Shown piece after piece: positions 29,958 to 39,033 of a stretch of DNA of 64,000 nucleotides. Made by a program: the position numbers and the translations under genes. A model generated the notes under the pieces. That model was not told the DNA's origin. It did not search any database and worked only from the letters and a program-made list of their open reading frames with translations. Every line of letters begins with the position of its first letter. Position 1 is the stretch's first letter. The DNA is from Rhodococcus sp. (in: high G+C Gram-positive bacteria) (GTDB lineage Bacteria; Actinomycetota; Actinomycetes; Mycobacteriales; Mycobacteriaceae), in the NCBI RefSeq assembly GCF_023264675.1, contig NZ_JAHFVG010000014.1:1-64000 (forward strand), given 5' to 3'.

Positions 29958-31313
29958 TCACCAGAAGGTAGAAGTAAGGTCCCACCTGTCGTACTCGTCG
30001 GCTACCAGTTTTCGCAGGTGATCGGCGTCGGGGAACAGATCGGGATCGAGCCCGGTGACGCACAGGGTCGCGGTCTCACCGCACGTGTTCCACCAGACGC
30101 TGACACCGCCTTTCGTTCGGCGCAGCAGTTCGGCGGTGGTGTTCTGAGTGATGGAGCGCATCGCGACCGAGGTCGCGAGGACTCCACCGATCGATCGCAG
30201 TGTGACGCCGCGATCGCCGAGATTCGAGCACAGGCACAGCGGGGCGGTCGCGGATTCGGCGGCTTTCGCCACGATCGCATCGGGCAGCATCTGCATCAGC
30301 GGCTTGGTGAGCTCGAACGTCGTGAGGTGCGAGGTGTCGGCCAGAGTGGTGAATGCCTTCTTGCTGTCGCGCCTGACGGCCCCCAGATCGGACCGGAAGC
30401 CTCCGCCGCCTTCGACCGTGATGGAGACGCCGGACGTCGCGTTGGCTCGCACGTCGCCGATCACACGCGTGCTGACGGGCAGCGACACCTTCACGGCCTC
30501 GGTTACGTCGACACGGCCACTGGCCGTCAACACTCCGAGGGCGACGGCAACGAGGAGACTGTTGGCGCTGCCGCCTACGGCGACTGCGGCATCGACCCAC
30601 TGTTGTGTTGGGCAATCGACGACGACCGTGCTCGGCGCGAACCGGCCGGCCGCCAAGGCGCCGGTTCGCGGCGGTTCCGTTCTCGCCGGGACCACACCCG
30701 GGGCAACAGGGGACGAGGGCTGGCCGCTTCTGTGCCGCTGCAGCGCCGAACCTATCCCCCTGCCGAGCGCACGCGCGGTGCCCGCGGCGGCGTGGCCGAA
30801 CTGACCGAGCGCATCACGCACATCGTGGGTCCCGCCGTCGCCCCATGCGGATCGGAAGTCTTCGGGGTCTCCCGGACCCTGCAACGCCGCGATGGCCGCC
30901 GACGTGAGAGCTCCGCCGTCACCCACGACGTGCGAGGCGACGAGAGAGACCGCGCAACCGCCGTCGTCGAACGTCGTGAACGCCAATTGCCAGACGGGCC
31001 CGGCAACCGGATCCAGACTCACTTCGGCCTTCTCCTGGATCCACTTACCGAGTTGCCCGCGCGAAAGCATGCGGTCCTCGATCGCGAGCGGGAGTGGCTC
31101 CCCCGCTCGGACCCAGGAGTCACGTGCGCCCGGAACACGGGATCGCCGGACCGTGCGGTTGACGGGACCGGCAGCGAGGTTGTGCCACATCGAAGAGAGA
31201 TCCCCGGCGGCGATCACGGAGTCGAACTGCCACACGATCTGATTGACGACGGGAACGTCGAGGACGCACTCCATACGCAGGAACAGATCGTCGTCATAGG
31301 TCAGTCGATTCAC
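29958..31313 (-). CDS. WES/PapA-like acyltransferase, copy 1
   Basis: 451-residue protein of the condensation/wax-ester-synthase-like CoA-dependent acyltransferase superfamily. The catalytic HxxxDG is intact: H128-V-V-G-D132-G in LVASHVVGDGGALT. The C-terminal half has NSLLVAVALGVLTASGR, KVSLPVSTR and LCLCSNLGDRGVTLRSIGGV. It is a clear paralogue of the protein at 32759-34111, with the same start pattern (LFLRM), the same H128/D132 spacing and a -FW C-terminus. The GTG at 31313 matches that paralogue's N-terminus; a longer frame upstream is not supported. It diverges from the glycosyltransferase gene. Confidence 0.8.
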   Translation of the reverse strand: MNRLTYDDDLFLRMECVLDVPVVNQIVWQFDSVIAAGDLSSMWHNLAAGPVNRTVRRSRVPGARDSWVRAGEPLPLAIEDRMLSRGQLGKWIQEKAEVSLDPVAGPVWQLAFTTFDDGGCAVSLVASHVVGDGGALTSAAIAALQGPGDPEDFRSAWGDGGTHDVRDALGQFGHAAAGTARALGRGIGSALQRHRSGQPSSPVAPGVVPARTEPPRTGALAAGRFAPSTVVVDCPTQQWVDAAVAVGGSANSLLVAVALGVLTASGRVDVTEAVKVSLPVSTRVIGDVRANATSGVSITVEGGGGFRSDLGAVRRDSKKAFTTLADTSHLTTFELTKPLMQMLPDAIVAKAAESATAPLCLCSNLGDRGVTLRSIGGVLATSVAMRSITQNTTAELLRRTKGGVSVWWNTCGETATLCVTGLDPDLFPDADHLRKLVADEYDRWDLTSTFW

Positions 31314-31488
31314 CGCACGAGCGTATCCCTGTGCCGACCCCCTAGCTGTTCGAGCATGTGGAAAGTTCCAAAGAACCCTGTGGCTGTTCGCCTTACGCGC
31401 ACCCTCGGCCGATGGGGTAGGTTCACCTCGGCGATGAGTTGGAGTTGGACGGGCGCTCGTCGAACCCTTGCATGCGAAGGAGTGCGCC
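31314..31488. promoter_or_regulatory. Divergent acyltransferase/glycosyltransferase promoter region
   Basis: 175 bp between divergent starts. TGGAA-AG-TTCCA at 31359-31370 is a small perfect inverted repeat near the centre and could be an operator serving both genes. AAGGAG seven bases before the ATG at 31489 is the glycosyltransferase ribosome site. Confidence 0.4.
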
Positions 31489-32778
31489 ATGAAGTTCGTA
31501 CTGCCGTTCACCGGCAGCCGCGGAGATGTCCAACCGGGACTTGCTCTCGCCATCGAACTGGACCGCCGTGGCCATCGTGTTGCATTCGGCGCTCCCCCCA
31601 ACCTGGTGACATTTGCCACAGCGGCAACCACTTCCAGCCCGGGTGTCACGGTCGTGCCGTTCGGCCCGGACACCAAGGCACTACTCGAGTCCGACCTCGT
31701 GCGCCGACGAATCAAAGCCAAGAACCCACGGACCCGGATCGCCGCTCTGGCGGAACTGGCAAATTTCGGCTGGGACGACATGACGCGCCAATTGTCGGCG
31801 ATGGCGTCGGGTGCCGATGCAGCCGTCACCGGAACACTCGGGCAGGAGATGACGTTCAATGTCGCCGAATCGCTTGCCATTCCTTTTCTCGCGCTGCACT
31901 ACTGCCCGATTCGAAGCAACGGCTCGATGTCGGTGGTTCCTGGGAAGAAGCTGCCACCGATCGTCAATCGAGCGACGTGGCGCGTACTGGAAGCGATGCG
32001 GTGGCGTTCCATGAGGGAGCGCGAGAACAAACAGCGCCGGAGCTTGGGATTGCCCGACGCCGTTTCGGCACTACCGAAGCGGATCGCGGATTACGGCGGC
32101 ACCGAACTCCAAGCGTACGACGGCGCACTGTTCCCCGGCTTGGAGCAGGAGTGGGGCTCACCGCGTCCATTCGTCGGATTCATCGAACTACCCTCCACCG
32201 CACAGCATCTCGGAGCCGAACTCGGTCAGGGTTCCGCACTCCGCTGCTGGATCGACGAGGGTAGCCCACCGTTGTACTTCGGTTTCGGGAGCATGCCGGT
32301 CAAGGATCCTCAGTCGTTGGTGCGGATGATCGAGGAGGTCTGCGCCGCGGGAGGTCACCGAGCTGTGATCAGTTCCGGGTGGAGCTCGATGGCCGAACGG
32401 ATCGAGTCCGGTTCGATCGTGGCGTTGGTGAGCGCCGTGGATCACGCAGCACTCTTTCCGTTGTGCCGAGCGGTAATTCATCACGGAGGCGCCGGTACCA
32501 CAGCGGCAGGTATTCGCGCCGGACTACCCACGATGATCTGTTGGTTCAGTGCCGATCAACCGTTCTGGGGCGCCGCGCTCGGCCGCGTCGGGGCCGGTAC
32601 CGCGGTCAAGTTCTCCAGCCTGGACAACCGCACGTTGCAGCACGGACTCGAGATCCTGTTGGCACCGGACACCGCAGCGCGGGCACGTGAACTGGCGTCG
32701 TCGATGACGCCGCCGTCCGATGCGGTCCGGCGCTCGGCCGACCTCGTAGAAAGGGCCGTCACCAGAAACGGCCGGTGA
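31489..32778 (+). CDS. GT1-family (UGT-like) glycosyltransferase
   Basis: 429-residue GT-B fold enzyme. The N-terminus MKFVLPFTGSRGDVQPGLAL is the acceptor-domain start seen in sterol and glycopeptidolipid glycosyltransferases; the donor domain has PPLYFGFGSMPVKDPQSLVR and the nucleotide-sugar signature VIHHGGAGTTAAGIRAGLPTM with ADQPFWG. No signal peptide. The acceptor is unknown; a lipid or lipid-like acceptor is suggested by family and by the flanking acyltransferases. Its last 20 bases overlap the 3' end of the convergent acyltransferase gene. Confidence 0.9.
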   Translation: MKFVLPFTGSRGDVQPGLALAIELDRRGHRVAFGAPPNLVTFATAATTSSPGVTVVPFGPDTKALLESDLVRRRIKAKNPRTRIAALAELANFGWDDMTRQLSAMASGADAAVTGTLGQEMTFNVAESLAIPFLALHYCPIRSNGSMSVVPGKKLPPIVNRATWRVLEAMRWRSMRERENKQRRSLGLPDAVSALPKRIADYGGTELQAYDGALFPGLEQEWGSPRPFVGFIELPSTAQHLGAELGQGSALRCWIDEGSPPLYFGFGSMPVKDPQSLVRMIEEVCAAGGHRAVISSGWSSMAERIESGSIVALVSAVDHAALFPLCRAVIHHGGAGTTAAGIRAGLPTMICWFSADQPFWGAALGRVGAGTAVKFSSLDNRTLQHGLEILLAPDTAARARELASSMTPPSDAVRRSADLVERAVTRNGR

Positions 32779-34111
32779 GGTTCCACCGCCCCAGAACGTC
32801 GTCCATCGCGGCCCGCACGTCCTCGTCGCGTGCCATCCTGTCGGGATCCATACCGTGCACGGTGATCGTGACCGTGTCGTCGGTTTCACTGGCCCAGGCC
32901 GTCGACCCACCACCGAGAGCCCGAGCGGAGGCCGCATCGGCACCGGCGAACGTCGCGCGAGCAGCAACGCTCCGCGCGCGCACACCGCCGATGGACACGA
33001 AGTCGTCCGGTAGATGTCCGAGGTTCGAACACAGCCCCTCCGCCCCGTCGGACGGCATCGGTAGCCGTGCCACGATCGCGTCGGGAAGCATCTGAATCAG
33101 GGGCAGCGGGATCGGCTCGACGGAAACACCGGATGCCTGCCGCGCCCCGAACTCGGTGAACGCCACCTTGCTTGCCTTCCGGACACCGGCAAGGTCCCGA
33201 TCACCCGGTTCGGACACGGGCACACGCACGGGGATGATCTTGGTGGAGTTCGAGTCCAGATCGTCGAGATCGCGCTCGCTGTACGGCAACGACCAGCGCA
33301 ACTCGTCTCCGGGTACAGCGCGACCGAGCGCCTCCGACAGTGCAGTCATGACCGCAATGAACAGCGAGTTCGACGTTCCGCCGTACTCCGCCGCGGTGTC
33401 GTGCCACTGCTCGGCAGAGATTTCGACGACGACGTACGGGGGTCGCCACGGTCGGTCGTCCGTTGTTGCGCTGGTACCGACCGCGCGTCGACGAGGCACC
33501 GGGGCCGATTTCGGCGGCGTGCTCGCGCTCGCGCGTGAGAACGCGTCGACAACCTTCTTCACACACCATTTCGCGATCGGTGTGGTTTGCGCGACGGTGT
33601 CGCCGACGTCGTCCACCAGCGCGCTCGCGATCGAGGGGCGCGTTCCGAGGTCGGCGGCGGCCACCGGCGCGCTCTCGCGGTGCGCCTGCCGGATCGCCGC
33701 AACCATGGCCGAACCGTCGGCGACCATGTGCGAGCACACCAGCGAGACGACGGTGCCGCCGTCCGAGAGTGGAGCCGACGCGAGCTGCCAGCCCACACCT
33801 CGTTCGGGATCGACCCGATCGGTGATCCGCTGCTCTGCCCAGCCGAGAACAGCCCCGGCATCGACTACCTCGACCCCGTGATCCACCGGCAGCGACGTGC
33901 TCGAGGCGATCCACCGATGCCGCGCCGTCGGCAGTACCGGGGCAATGACCGCTCGTGACAACAGGCCGCGCGCCAGGTTCCCATGGAGTTTATCGAGCTC
34001 GACGCCGGATAAAGATGTGTCGAACCTCCACAGGAACTGATTGAACACTGGATTGCCGATACCGTGATGCATTCGGAGGAATAGGTGATCCGCAAATCCA
34101 ATTCGGGTCAT
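32759..34111 (-). CDS. WES/PapA-like acyltransferase, copy 2
   Basis: 450-residue acyltransferase paralogous to the 29958-31313 protein. Motif H128-M-V-A-D132-G (VCSHMVADGSAM) is intact. The N-terminus FADHLFLRMHHGIGNPVFNQF and the C-terminal GLCSNLGHLPDDFVSIGGVRA match its paralogue segment by segment. The ATG at 34111 is taken; a TTG two codons earlier is possible, and no strong ribosome site is visible for either. The gene is convergent with, and overlaps, the glycosyltransferase gene. Substrate unknown. Confidence 0.8.
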   Translation of the reverse strand: MTRIGFADHLFLRMHHGIGNPVFNQFLWRFDTSLSGVELDKLHGNLARGLLSRAVIAPVLPTARHRWIASSTSLPVDHGVEVVDAGAVLGWAEQRITDRVDPERGVGWQLASAPLSDGGTVVSLVCSHMVADGSAMVAAIRQAHRESAPVAAADLGTRPSIASALVDDVGDTVAQTTPIAKWCVKKVVDAFSRASASTPPKSAPVPRRRAVGTSATTDDRPWRPPYVVVEISAEQWHDTAAEYGGTSNSLFIAVMTALSEALGRAVPGDELRWSLPYSERDLDDLDSNSTKIIPVRVPVSEPGDRDLAGVRKASKVAFTEFGARQASGVSVEPIPLPLIQMLPDAIVARLPMPSDGAEGLCSNLGHLPDDFVSIGGVRARSVAARATFAGADAASARALGGGSTAWASETDDTVTITVHGMDPDRMARDEDVRAAMDDVLGRWNLTGRFW

Positions 34112-34673
34112 CGACAAAAGGTACTACAGCAACAGAAACAAACCCGAAGATGAATTCTTCATAACTCCCGTCGCAACGCCGGAACATTGCATTCGGAGCC
34201 GCAATCCATACAGATCGGTTTGTTTCTCGACTGTGGCGCGTCTCATAGCCATTCGCTCGCCAATTGGCTGCCTCCGAAAACACTGCACCGAATCCGTTTC
34301 GCCGACGGTCCGCCGCGGGCTCCATCGAGCACTCCGCGACGATTCGAATCAGCTGCACTGCAACATCTTTCGAACAGGCAGCAAGACTCCTCCTGCTAGG
34401 CAACATCCCCGCAGTGGTACGTCAACCCGAAGAGGGGTGATCAATCACACTTTTTTGCACTGCGAATTACCTACACATTCGCCCTACCCTAAATGACAGA
34501 TCTAGTGTCGTTCATTGTTGTCGGCATATATGTTCGAGCTACAACCAGTCGGTCCGTAGACCTCTGCCAACCGAGAATCAATGCGTTGTGGCGAATACGT
34601 CCGCCTGTACCCACTGCACAATCTGCACCCACCAAGCCAGTCGACGCTGGCCGAGCTCGGAATTGGATACTCG
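34112..34673. other. Lower-GC intergenic region upstream of the acyltransferase array
   Basis: 562 bp between divergent acyltransferase genes, noticeably richer in A and T than its surroundings (close to half GC by eye). No convincing gene. It should carry promoters for both directions. The stretch CCTACCCTAAATGACAGATC and the AT-rich GGCATATATGTTCG near 34522 are the most promoter-like pieces, but no -35/-10 pair is assigned. Confidence 0.45.
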
Positions 34674-36113
34674 ATGGAATACACCGAACTGGCCGATTAC
34701 CCCCTACCTGCGGGCAGACTCACCGAATGGGTTCCGGCCGTAGCCGACGACTCCGCATGGCAGCAGGACGATCGCGGCGTCTCGTTCACGCACGAGGATC
34801 ACTGCAGCCGCGGAAACGACGGATCCTGGATCGGTACGGTCTTCGAGATCCATCGCCGGTACGACGTCGAGGTCATGCGTCGCACGATCGAGAGCTACAT
34901 CGAACGGCACGAGGCGTTTCGTACCCGGATCGAGCGGGACGAGTCGGGTCGTTGGCACCGATTCACGGTTCCGGGCGAGGCCGTGAGCGTCGCAGACCGG
35001 CCCGAGCACCGTGTGCGCAACGAATCGCAGGTGTTCGAGCATCTCGAGTCCTGGTTCGCCGATGTCGTCTCTCCCACCCTGTGGCCACACTTCGTCATGG
35101 CAACTGTGGTCCCAGAGATCCATGTTGCGGCCAGCGCGCCTCAGCACGACAAGTTTCTCGTGATTTTCGCCGCCGATCACTCCGTGATGGACGCATACAG
35201 CCAGATCTACGCGATCAATGAAATCGACCGCTTGTACAAGCAGGCATTGGACGGTTCGGACCCGCAGCTTCCCGAGGTCGGTAGTTACGTCGACTTCTCG
35301 GCCGATGAGCGCGCACTCGGCGAATCGCTGACCGACGACCATGCGGCCGTGGTCGCCTGGGAGCGCTTCCTCGCCGTCGAGGAAGGTCGCTTTCCCGCCT
35401 TCCCGCTCCCCCTCGAGGCCGTGGACGGATCAGCACCTACCGACCTGGCCACCCGTCAGCGCAGTGTGTCGTCCTGGCTTCTGACCCACGAACAGGTCGA
35501 AAAGTTCAACAGCGCGTGCCGAGTGGCCGGTCAGAACATGCAGTCGGGCATCCTGGCGGCGCTGGCACTGGTCAACGCCCGCCTCACCGGCGAGAGCACG
35601 TTCCGGACGATCATGCCGATGCACACACGCAACGCGGAGAAGTGGGCTGCCAGCGTCGGCTGGTACGTCGGCATCCTTCCGATGGAGATCCGGCTCGACA
35701 ACGCGAGCACGTTCGCCGAGGCGATCGAGTGCGCAGCCGTCGGATCCACGCAGCACAAGGGCCTTGCCTCCGTCCCGTATTCTCGGATTGCGTCGTTGCT
35801 CGATTCCGTCGAGATTCCTCGATTCGTGGTCTCGTACATCGACTTGCGGTTCCTGCCGGACGGTGAGGAGTGGCAGGCCAGGAAGGGCCGGGCACTGCGC
35901 AGCGAATGCCATGCCGAGAACGAGGTCTATTTCTGGGTGAACCGCACCTTGCAAGGACTCAACATCTCGGCGCGTTTCCCCAGCTCGGACGTATCGACCA
36001 CCAACGTTCACCGGTTCATCACCGAATTCGTTGCGGTTCTGACGTCGGTGATCGACGGGCCAGCCGATGCGATGGACGCAGTGGTGGAAGCCGTCGGGGC
36101 CGGTCGAGAATAG
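34674..36113 (+). CDS. Stand-alone condensation-type (PapA-like) acyltransferase A
   Basis: 479-residue member of the condensation-domain acyltransferases related to mycobacterial PapA proteins, which esterify trehalose or diols with acyl groups. It starts MEYTELADYPLPAGRLTEWV, like PapA N-termini. The active-site motif is H169-S-V-M-D173 but with Ala instead of Gly after the Asp. A C-terminal FVVSYIDLRFLP segment stands where DFGWG-type motifs usually lie. The ATG at 34674 aligns with the start of the homologue at 40529. First gene of a three-gene run. No carrier-protein or adenylation domain is attached, so it does not look like part of an NRPS. Confidence 0.82.
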   Translation: MEYTELADYPLPAGRLTEWVPAVADDSAWQQDDRGVSFTHEDHCSRGNDGSWIGTVFEIHRRYDVEVMRRTIESYIERHEAFRTRIERDESGRWHRFTVPGEAVSVADRPEHRVRNESQVFEHLESWFADVVSPTLWPHFVMATVVPEIHVAASAPQHDKFLVIFAADHSVMDAYSQIYAINEIDRLYKQALDGSDPQLPEVGSYVDFSADERALGESLTDDHAAVVAWERFLAVEEGRFPAFPLPLEAVDGSAPTDLATRQRSVSSWLLTHEQVEKFNSACRVAGQNMQSGILAALALVNARLTGESTFRTIMPMHTRNAEKWAASVGWYVGILPMEIRLDNASTFAEAIECAAVGSTQHKGLASVPYSRIASLLDSVEIPRFVVSYIDLRFLPDGEEWQARKGRALRSECHAENEVYFWVNRTLQGLNISARFPSSDVSTTNVHRFITEFVAVLTSVIDGPADAMDAVVEAVGAGRE

Positions 36114-36159
36114 ACCGGGCAAGAACTGGCCGGCCGAGAACAGGAGTGTCGAGTACCCG

Positions 36160-37593
36160 ATGATCATCACCGCGATGGGCAGCTGGAAGCCCGAGCCGGG
36201 AACATTGCTGGAATGGCATCCCCGCAGCGAAGCCTTGGACGCAGCGCGGGCAGCGCCTGTTCACCCTGCGCCTACGTCGTTCCTCCAGGAGGATCACCTA
36301 CGCGCAGCCGCGGCCGCGTCGGAGCGCGGCGATGTGCACCACGCCTACACGGGCGTGGCGACGACCATCGACGGGTCACTCGATCGCGATGCTCTCTCTC
36401 GGGCGATCTCGGCATATGTACTTCGCCACGAAGGTCTGCGGTGCTGGTTCGAGATCGACGATGGTGCCGTGATTCGCCGGCTGGGATCGAGTGCGGTCGC
36501 GTCGTTCGAGCCGAGCGAGGTCGGGACGTTCGCCACCGATCAGGAATTCCAGCGCTACGTGCGTGCGCGCTTCTCCGCTGAGGCGACGGCATTCGAGTGG
36601 CCCGGCTTCGTTGTCGGTGCTGTCGAGCGGTCCGCCGACTTCACCCTGTACTACGCGGCCGACCACGCCTTCACCGACGGTGGTTCGCAGGCTCTCGTCA
36701 TCAGCGAACTCGCGGATCTGTATGCGCTGGAGATCGGTGAGGACGCACCGGTTCCTGCAGCAGCAGGCAGCCACCTCGACTACGCGGTGGACGAGCGGGT
36801 GCGTGCAACTCGCTACGGCCCCGACTCGCCGGAAATACAGGCATGGAAGCAGATGTTCGCCGACAACGGCGGCAAGATGCCTCGATTCCCGCTCGACCTC
36901 GGTTTGGCCGAGGGTGAGCGCGGGCCCGTGCGTATCGTCGAGCGCCACCTGCTCGACGCTGCTGCAACCGGCGCCCTCGACGCCGCGTGCAAAAGTGCAG
37001 GCGCGCGGATCAGCAGCGGCGTGTTCGCCGCCGTGGCCATCACCGATTACGAGTTGGCCCGGCGCGACAATTATTTCGGGATCACCGTGCTCAGCACCCG
37101 CCACCTCGGCGATTACGGAGTCTCGCAGGGCTGGTTCGTCAACTTCGCTCCCGTCGCGTTCGAGGTCGCCGGTGCCGGATCGTTCGCCACCGTCGCCGCT
37201 CGCGCACACAGCGGATTCGAGCAGTCCAAGCAGATCGCCGAAGCGCCGGTTCATGCCGTCCTCGGCGCTCTCGCGGCAGACGGCACTCTCGGTAGCGAAT
37301 TGGCCGTGAGCCCGAATATGCTGTCCTACATAGATTTCCGATGGTTCCCTGGCGTCGGCAGGCCCGCTGACACCAGGGGTGAACACTTCACCGGTGAGGG
37401 CAGGACCTCCAACGCATCGATGTGGATCAACCGCGACGCCGACCACCTCTACCTCGTAGCTCAGGTACCGGACAACGACGTGGCCGCCGAATCGGTCGAG
37501 CGATATCACGCACACCTGCAACGGGTCCTGGAATCGGTTGCACGCGAAGGAGATTACGCGTTGCCGACGACTGCCGGAATCGGTTCGTCCTAG
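36160..37593 (+). CDS. Stand-alone condensation-type (PapA-like) acyltransferase B
   Basis: 477-residue relative of the preceding protein, starting MIITAMGSWKPEPGTLLEWH; the PxPGxLxxWHP pattern is very close to mycobacterial PapA1/PapA2 N-termini. The catalytic motif is canonical: H169-A-F-T-D173-G in YYAADHAFTDGGSQ. The C-terminal motif reads MLSYIDFRWFPG. The gene begins 46 bases after acyltransferase A and ends directly before C, consistent with one transcript. Acyl donor and acceptor are unknown; an acyl-CoA donor is typical of PapA-like enzymes. Confidence 0.82.
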   Translation: MIITAMGSWKPEPGTLLEWHPRSEALDAARAAPVHPAPTSFLQEDHLRAAAAASERGDVHHAYTGVATTIDGSLDRDALSRAISAYVLRHEGLRCWFEIDDGAVIRRLGSSAVASFEPSEVGTFATDQEFQRYVRARFSAEATAFEWPGFVVGAVERSADFTLYYAADHAFTDGGSQALVISELADLYALEIGEDAPVPAAAGSHLDYAVDERVRATRYGPDSPEIQAWKQMFADNGGKMPRFPLDLGLAEGERGPVRIVERHLLDAAATGALDAACKSAGARISSGVFAAVAITDYELARRDNYFGITVLSTRHLGDYGVSQGWFVNFAPVAFEVAGAGSFATVAARAHSGFEQSKQIAEAPVHAVLGALAADGTLGSELAVSPNMLSYIDFRWFPGVGRPADTRGEHFTGEGRTSNASMWINRDADHLYLVAQVPDNDVAAESVERYHAHLQRVLESVAREGDYALPTTAGIGSS

Positions 37594-38985
37594 ATGCGGG
37601 TCACGTCGATCACCGAGTTCCTCACCGATCCAGGAACCTATCTGGAGTGGCCGGTGTACCTCGGCGACGGAACTCCATCGCCGATTCCTCCGTCGTTCAA
37701 TCAGCGCTTTCACCTTTCGGCAGCATTGAGCGAGCCGAACCGGCAGACACCTACCGTCTGGATCGCGGCTGCATTCGATATCGCAGGCGACCTCGATGAG
37801 GATGCGCTGACGTGGGCGTTGGGGCACTTCGTCCATCGGCACGATGCACTGCGTACGACGTTCCACTGGGCGGAGGGTTCCATATCGCGCCGGGTTCACA
37901 GCGCCGAGAATGTGCGTATCGATCCCCCGACGCGCACCGTTCTGAGCGACTCTCACTGCCTGACCAGCCATATCAGGGCGCGATTCGACCTACTGTGCCA
38001 CCCATCTCGCAGTCCGTCGTATACGTTCGCTGCGATCGAGCGCGGCGACCGCTCCACCGTAGTGTGTGGATTCGACCATGCTCACGCCGATGCTGTCTCG
38101 ATCGTCGTTGCGGCGGAGGAGATTTCAGCGCTCTACGAGGCGCGCCGCGCGGGTCTCGCGCCCACGCTCGGCACCACCGGCGGTTTCGTCGAGTACTGCG
38201 CTGCAGAAGCTCGGACCCCGGTCGTACCGATCTCCGACGACCGCGTCGCGGCGTGGTCCGAGTTCGTCGAGCACTGCGGCGGCTCCACTCCAGGATTTCC
38301 TTTCGATCTCGGTGTCCCGCAGGGCGAACACGCGCCGCAGGCAACGACGATTCACACGCTCGCCGATGCCGGACAGGCAGAGGCCTTCGAAACCGCGTGT
38401 CGTCGTCTCGGCGCTGGAATGTTCTCCGGCGTCGCGGCCGCAATGGCACAGGCGTCGGCGAGCATCGGAGGTCCACAACAGCTTCCGCTTCTGTTCCCGC
38501 TGCACACCCGCCGCGAGAAGCAGTACGAGCATGCAATCGGATGGTTCACTACCAACGCGCCGATGTCCGTCACCGTCGGGGCCGATTTCGGTGAGACCGT
38601 GGCCTCGGCACACGAATCGTTCCGCGCCGCCCTGCCGCTGGGCACCGTGCCCATTCCACGGGTGCTCGAGGCACTCGGCGAGAGGTTCACGCGGACGAGG
38701 CAAGACGTGTTCATGATCTCCTACATCGATTACCGGGCGCTGCCCGGTGCCGAGTCCACGCATCGGCATGCACATCACATCAGCAACGTGACCACCGCCG
38801 ACGATGCACAGTTCTGGATCACTCGGACCGGCGACGGCTTGTCCCTTCGGAGCCGTTTCCCCGACACCGACCTGGCTCACACGGTCATCGATCGGTTCGT
38901 GGAGCAGTTGAGAACCGTCGTCCGGCACGGCACCGACGCCCCGCAGCGTCCGGAGGAACTCTCGCTCGTCGGATACAACGCCTAG
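37594..38985 (+). CDS. Stand-alone condensation-type (PapA-like) acyltransferase C
   Basis: 463-residue condensation-type acyltransferase: N-terminus VTSITEFLTDPGTYLEWPVY, motif H162-A-H-A-D166 followed by Ala, and C-terminal MISYIDYRALPGAE then DDAQFWITRTGDGLSLRSRFP, a pattern shared with actinobacterial PapA-like proteins. The ATG immediately follows the stop codon of B without spacer, so translation is probably coupled. Only 48 bases separate it from sseA, so sseA may be read from the same transcript. Confidence 0.82.
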   Translation: MRVTSITEFLTDPGTYLEWPVYLGDGTPSPIPPSFNQRFHLSAALSEPNRQTPTVWIAAAFDIAGDLDEDALTWALGHFVHRHDALRTTFHWAEGSISRRVHSAENVRIDPPTRTVLSDSHCLTSHIRARFDLLCHPSRSPSYTFAAIERGDRSTVVCGFDHAHADAVSIVVAAEEISALYEARRAGLAPTLGTTGGFVEYCAAEARTPVVPISDDRVAAWSEFVEHCGGSTPGFPFDLGVPQGEHAPQATTIHTLADAGQAEAFETACRRLGAGMFSGVAAAMAQASASIGGPQQLPLLFPLHTRREKQYEHAIGWFTTNAPMSVTVGADFGETVASAHESFRAALPLGTVPIPRVLEALGERFTRTRQDVFMISYIDYRALPGAESTHRHAHHISNVTTADDAQFWITRTGDGLSLRSRFPDTDLAHTVIDRFVEQLRTVVRHGTDAPQRPEELSLVGYNA

Positions 38986-39033
38986 GATCGACACGGTCAG
39001 CTCGAGTCGAACTTGCGTAGGAGCGAAGAAGAA

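Noticed and set aside
29523..32264. A 913-codon plus-strand frame across flavodoxin, acyltransferase 1 and the glycosyltransferase start
   Set aside because: Arg/Gly-rich shadow sequence overlapping three well-supported genes in other frames.
34674..38985. Nonribosomal peptide synthetase cluster
   Set aside because: The condensation-like proteins are stand-alone, with no adenylation, carrier or thioesterase domains nearby.
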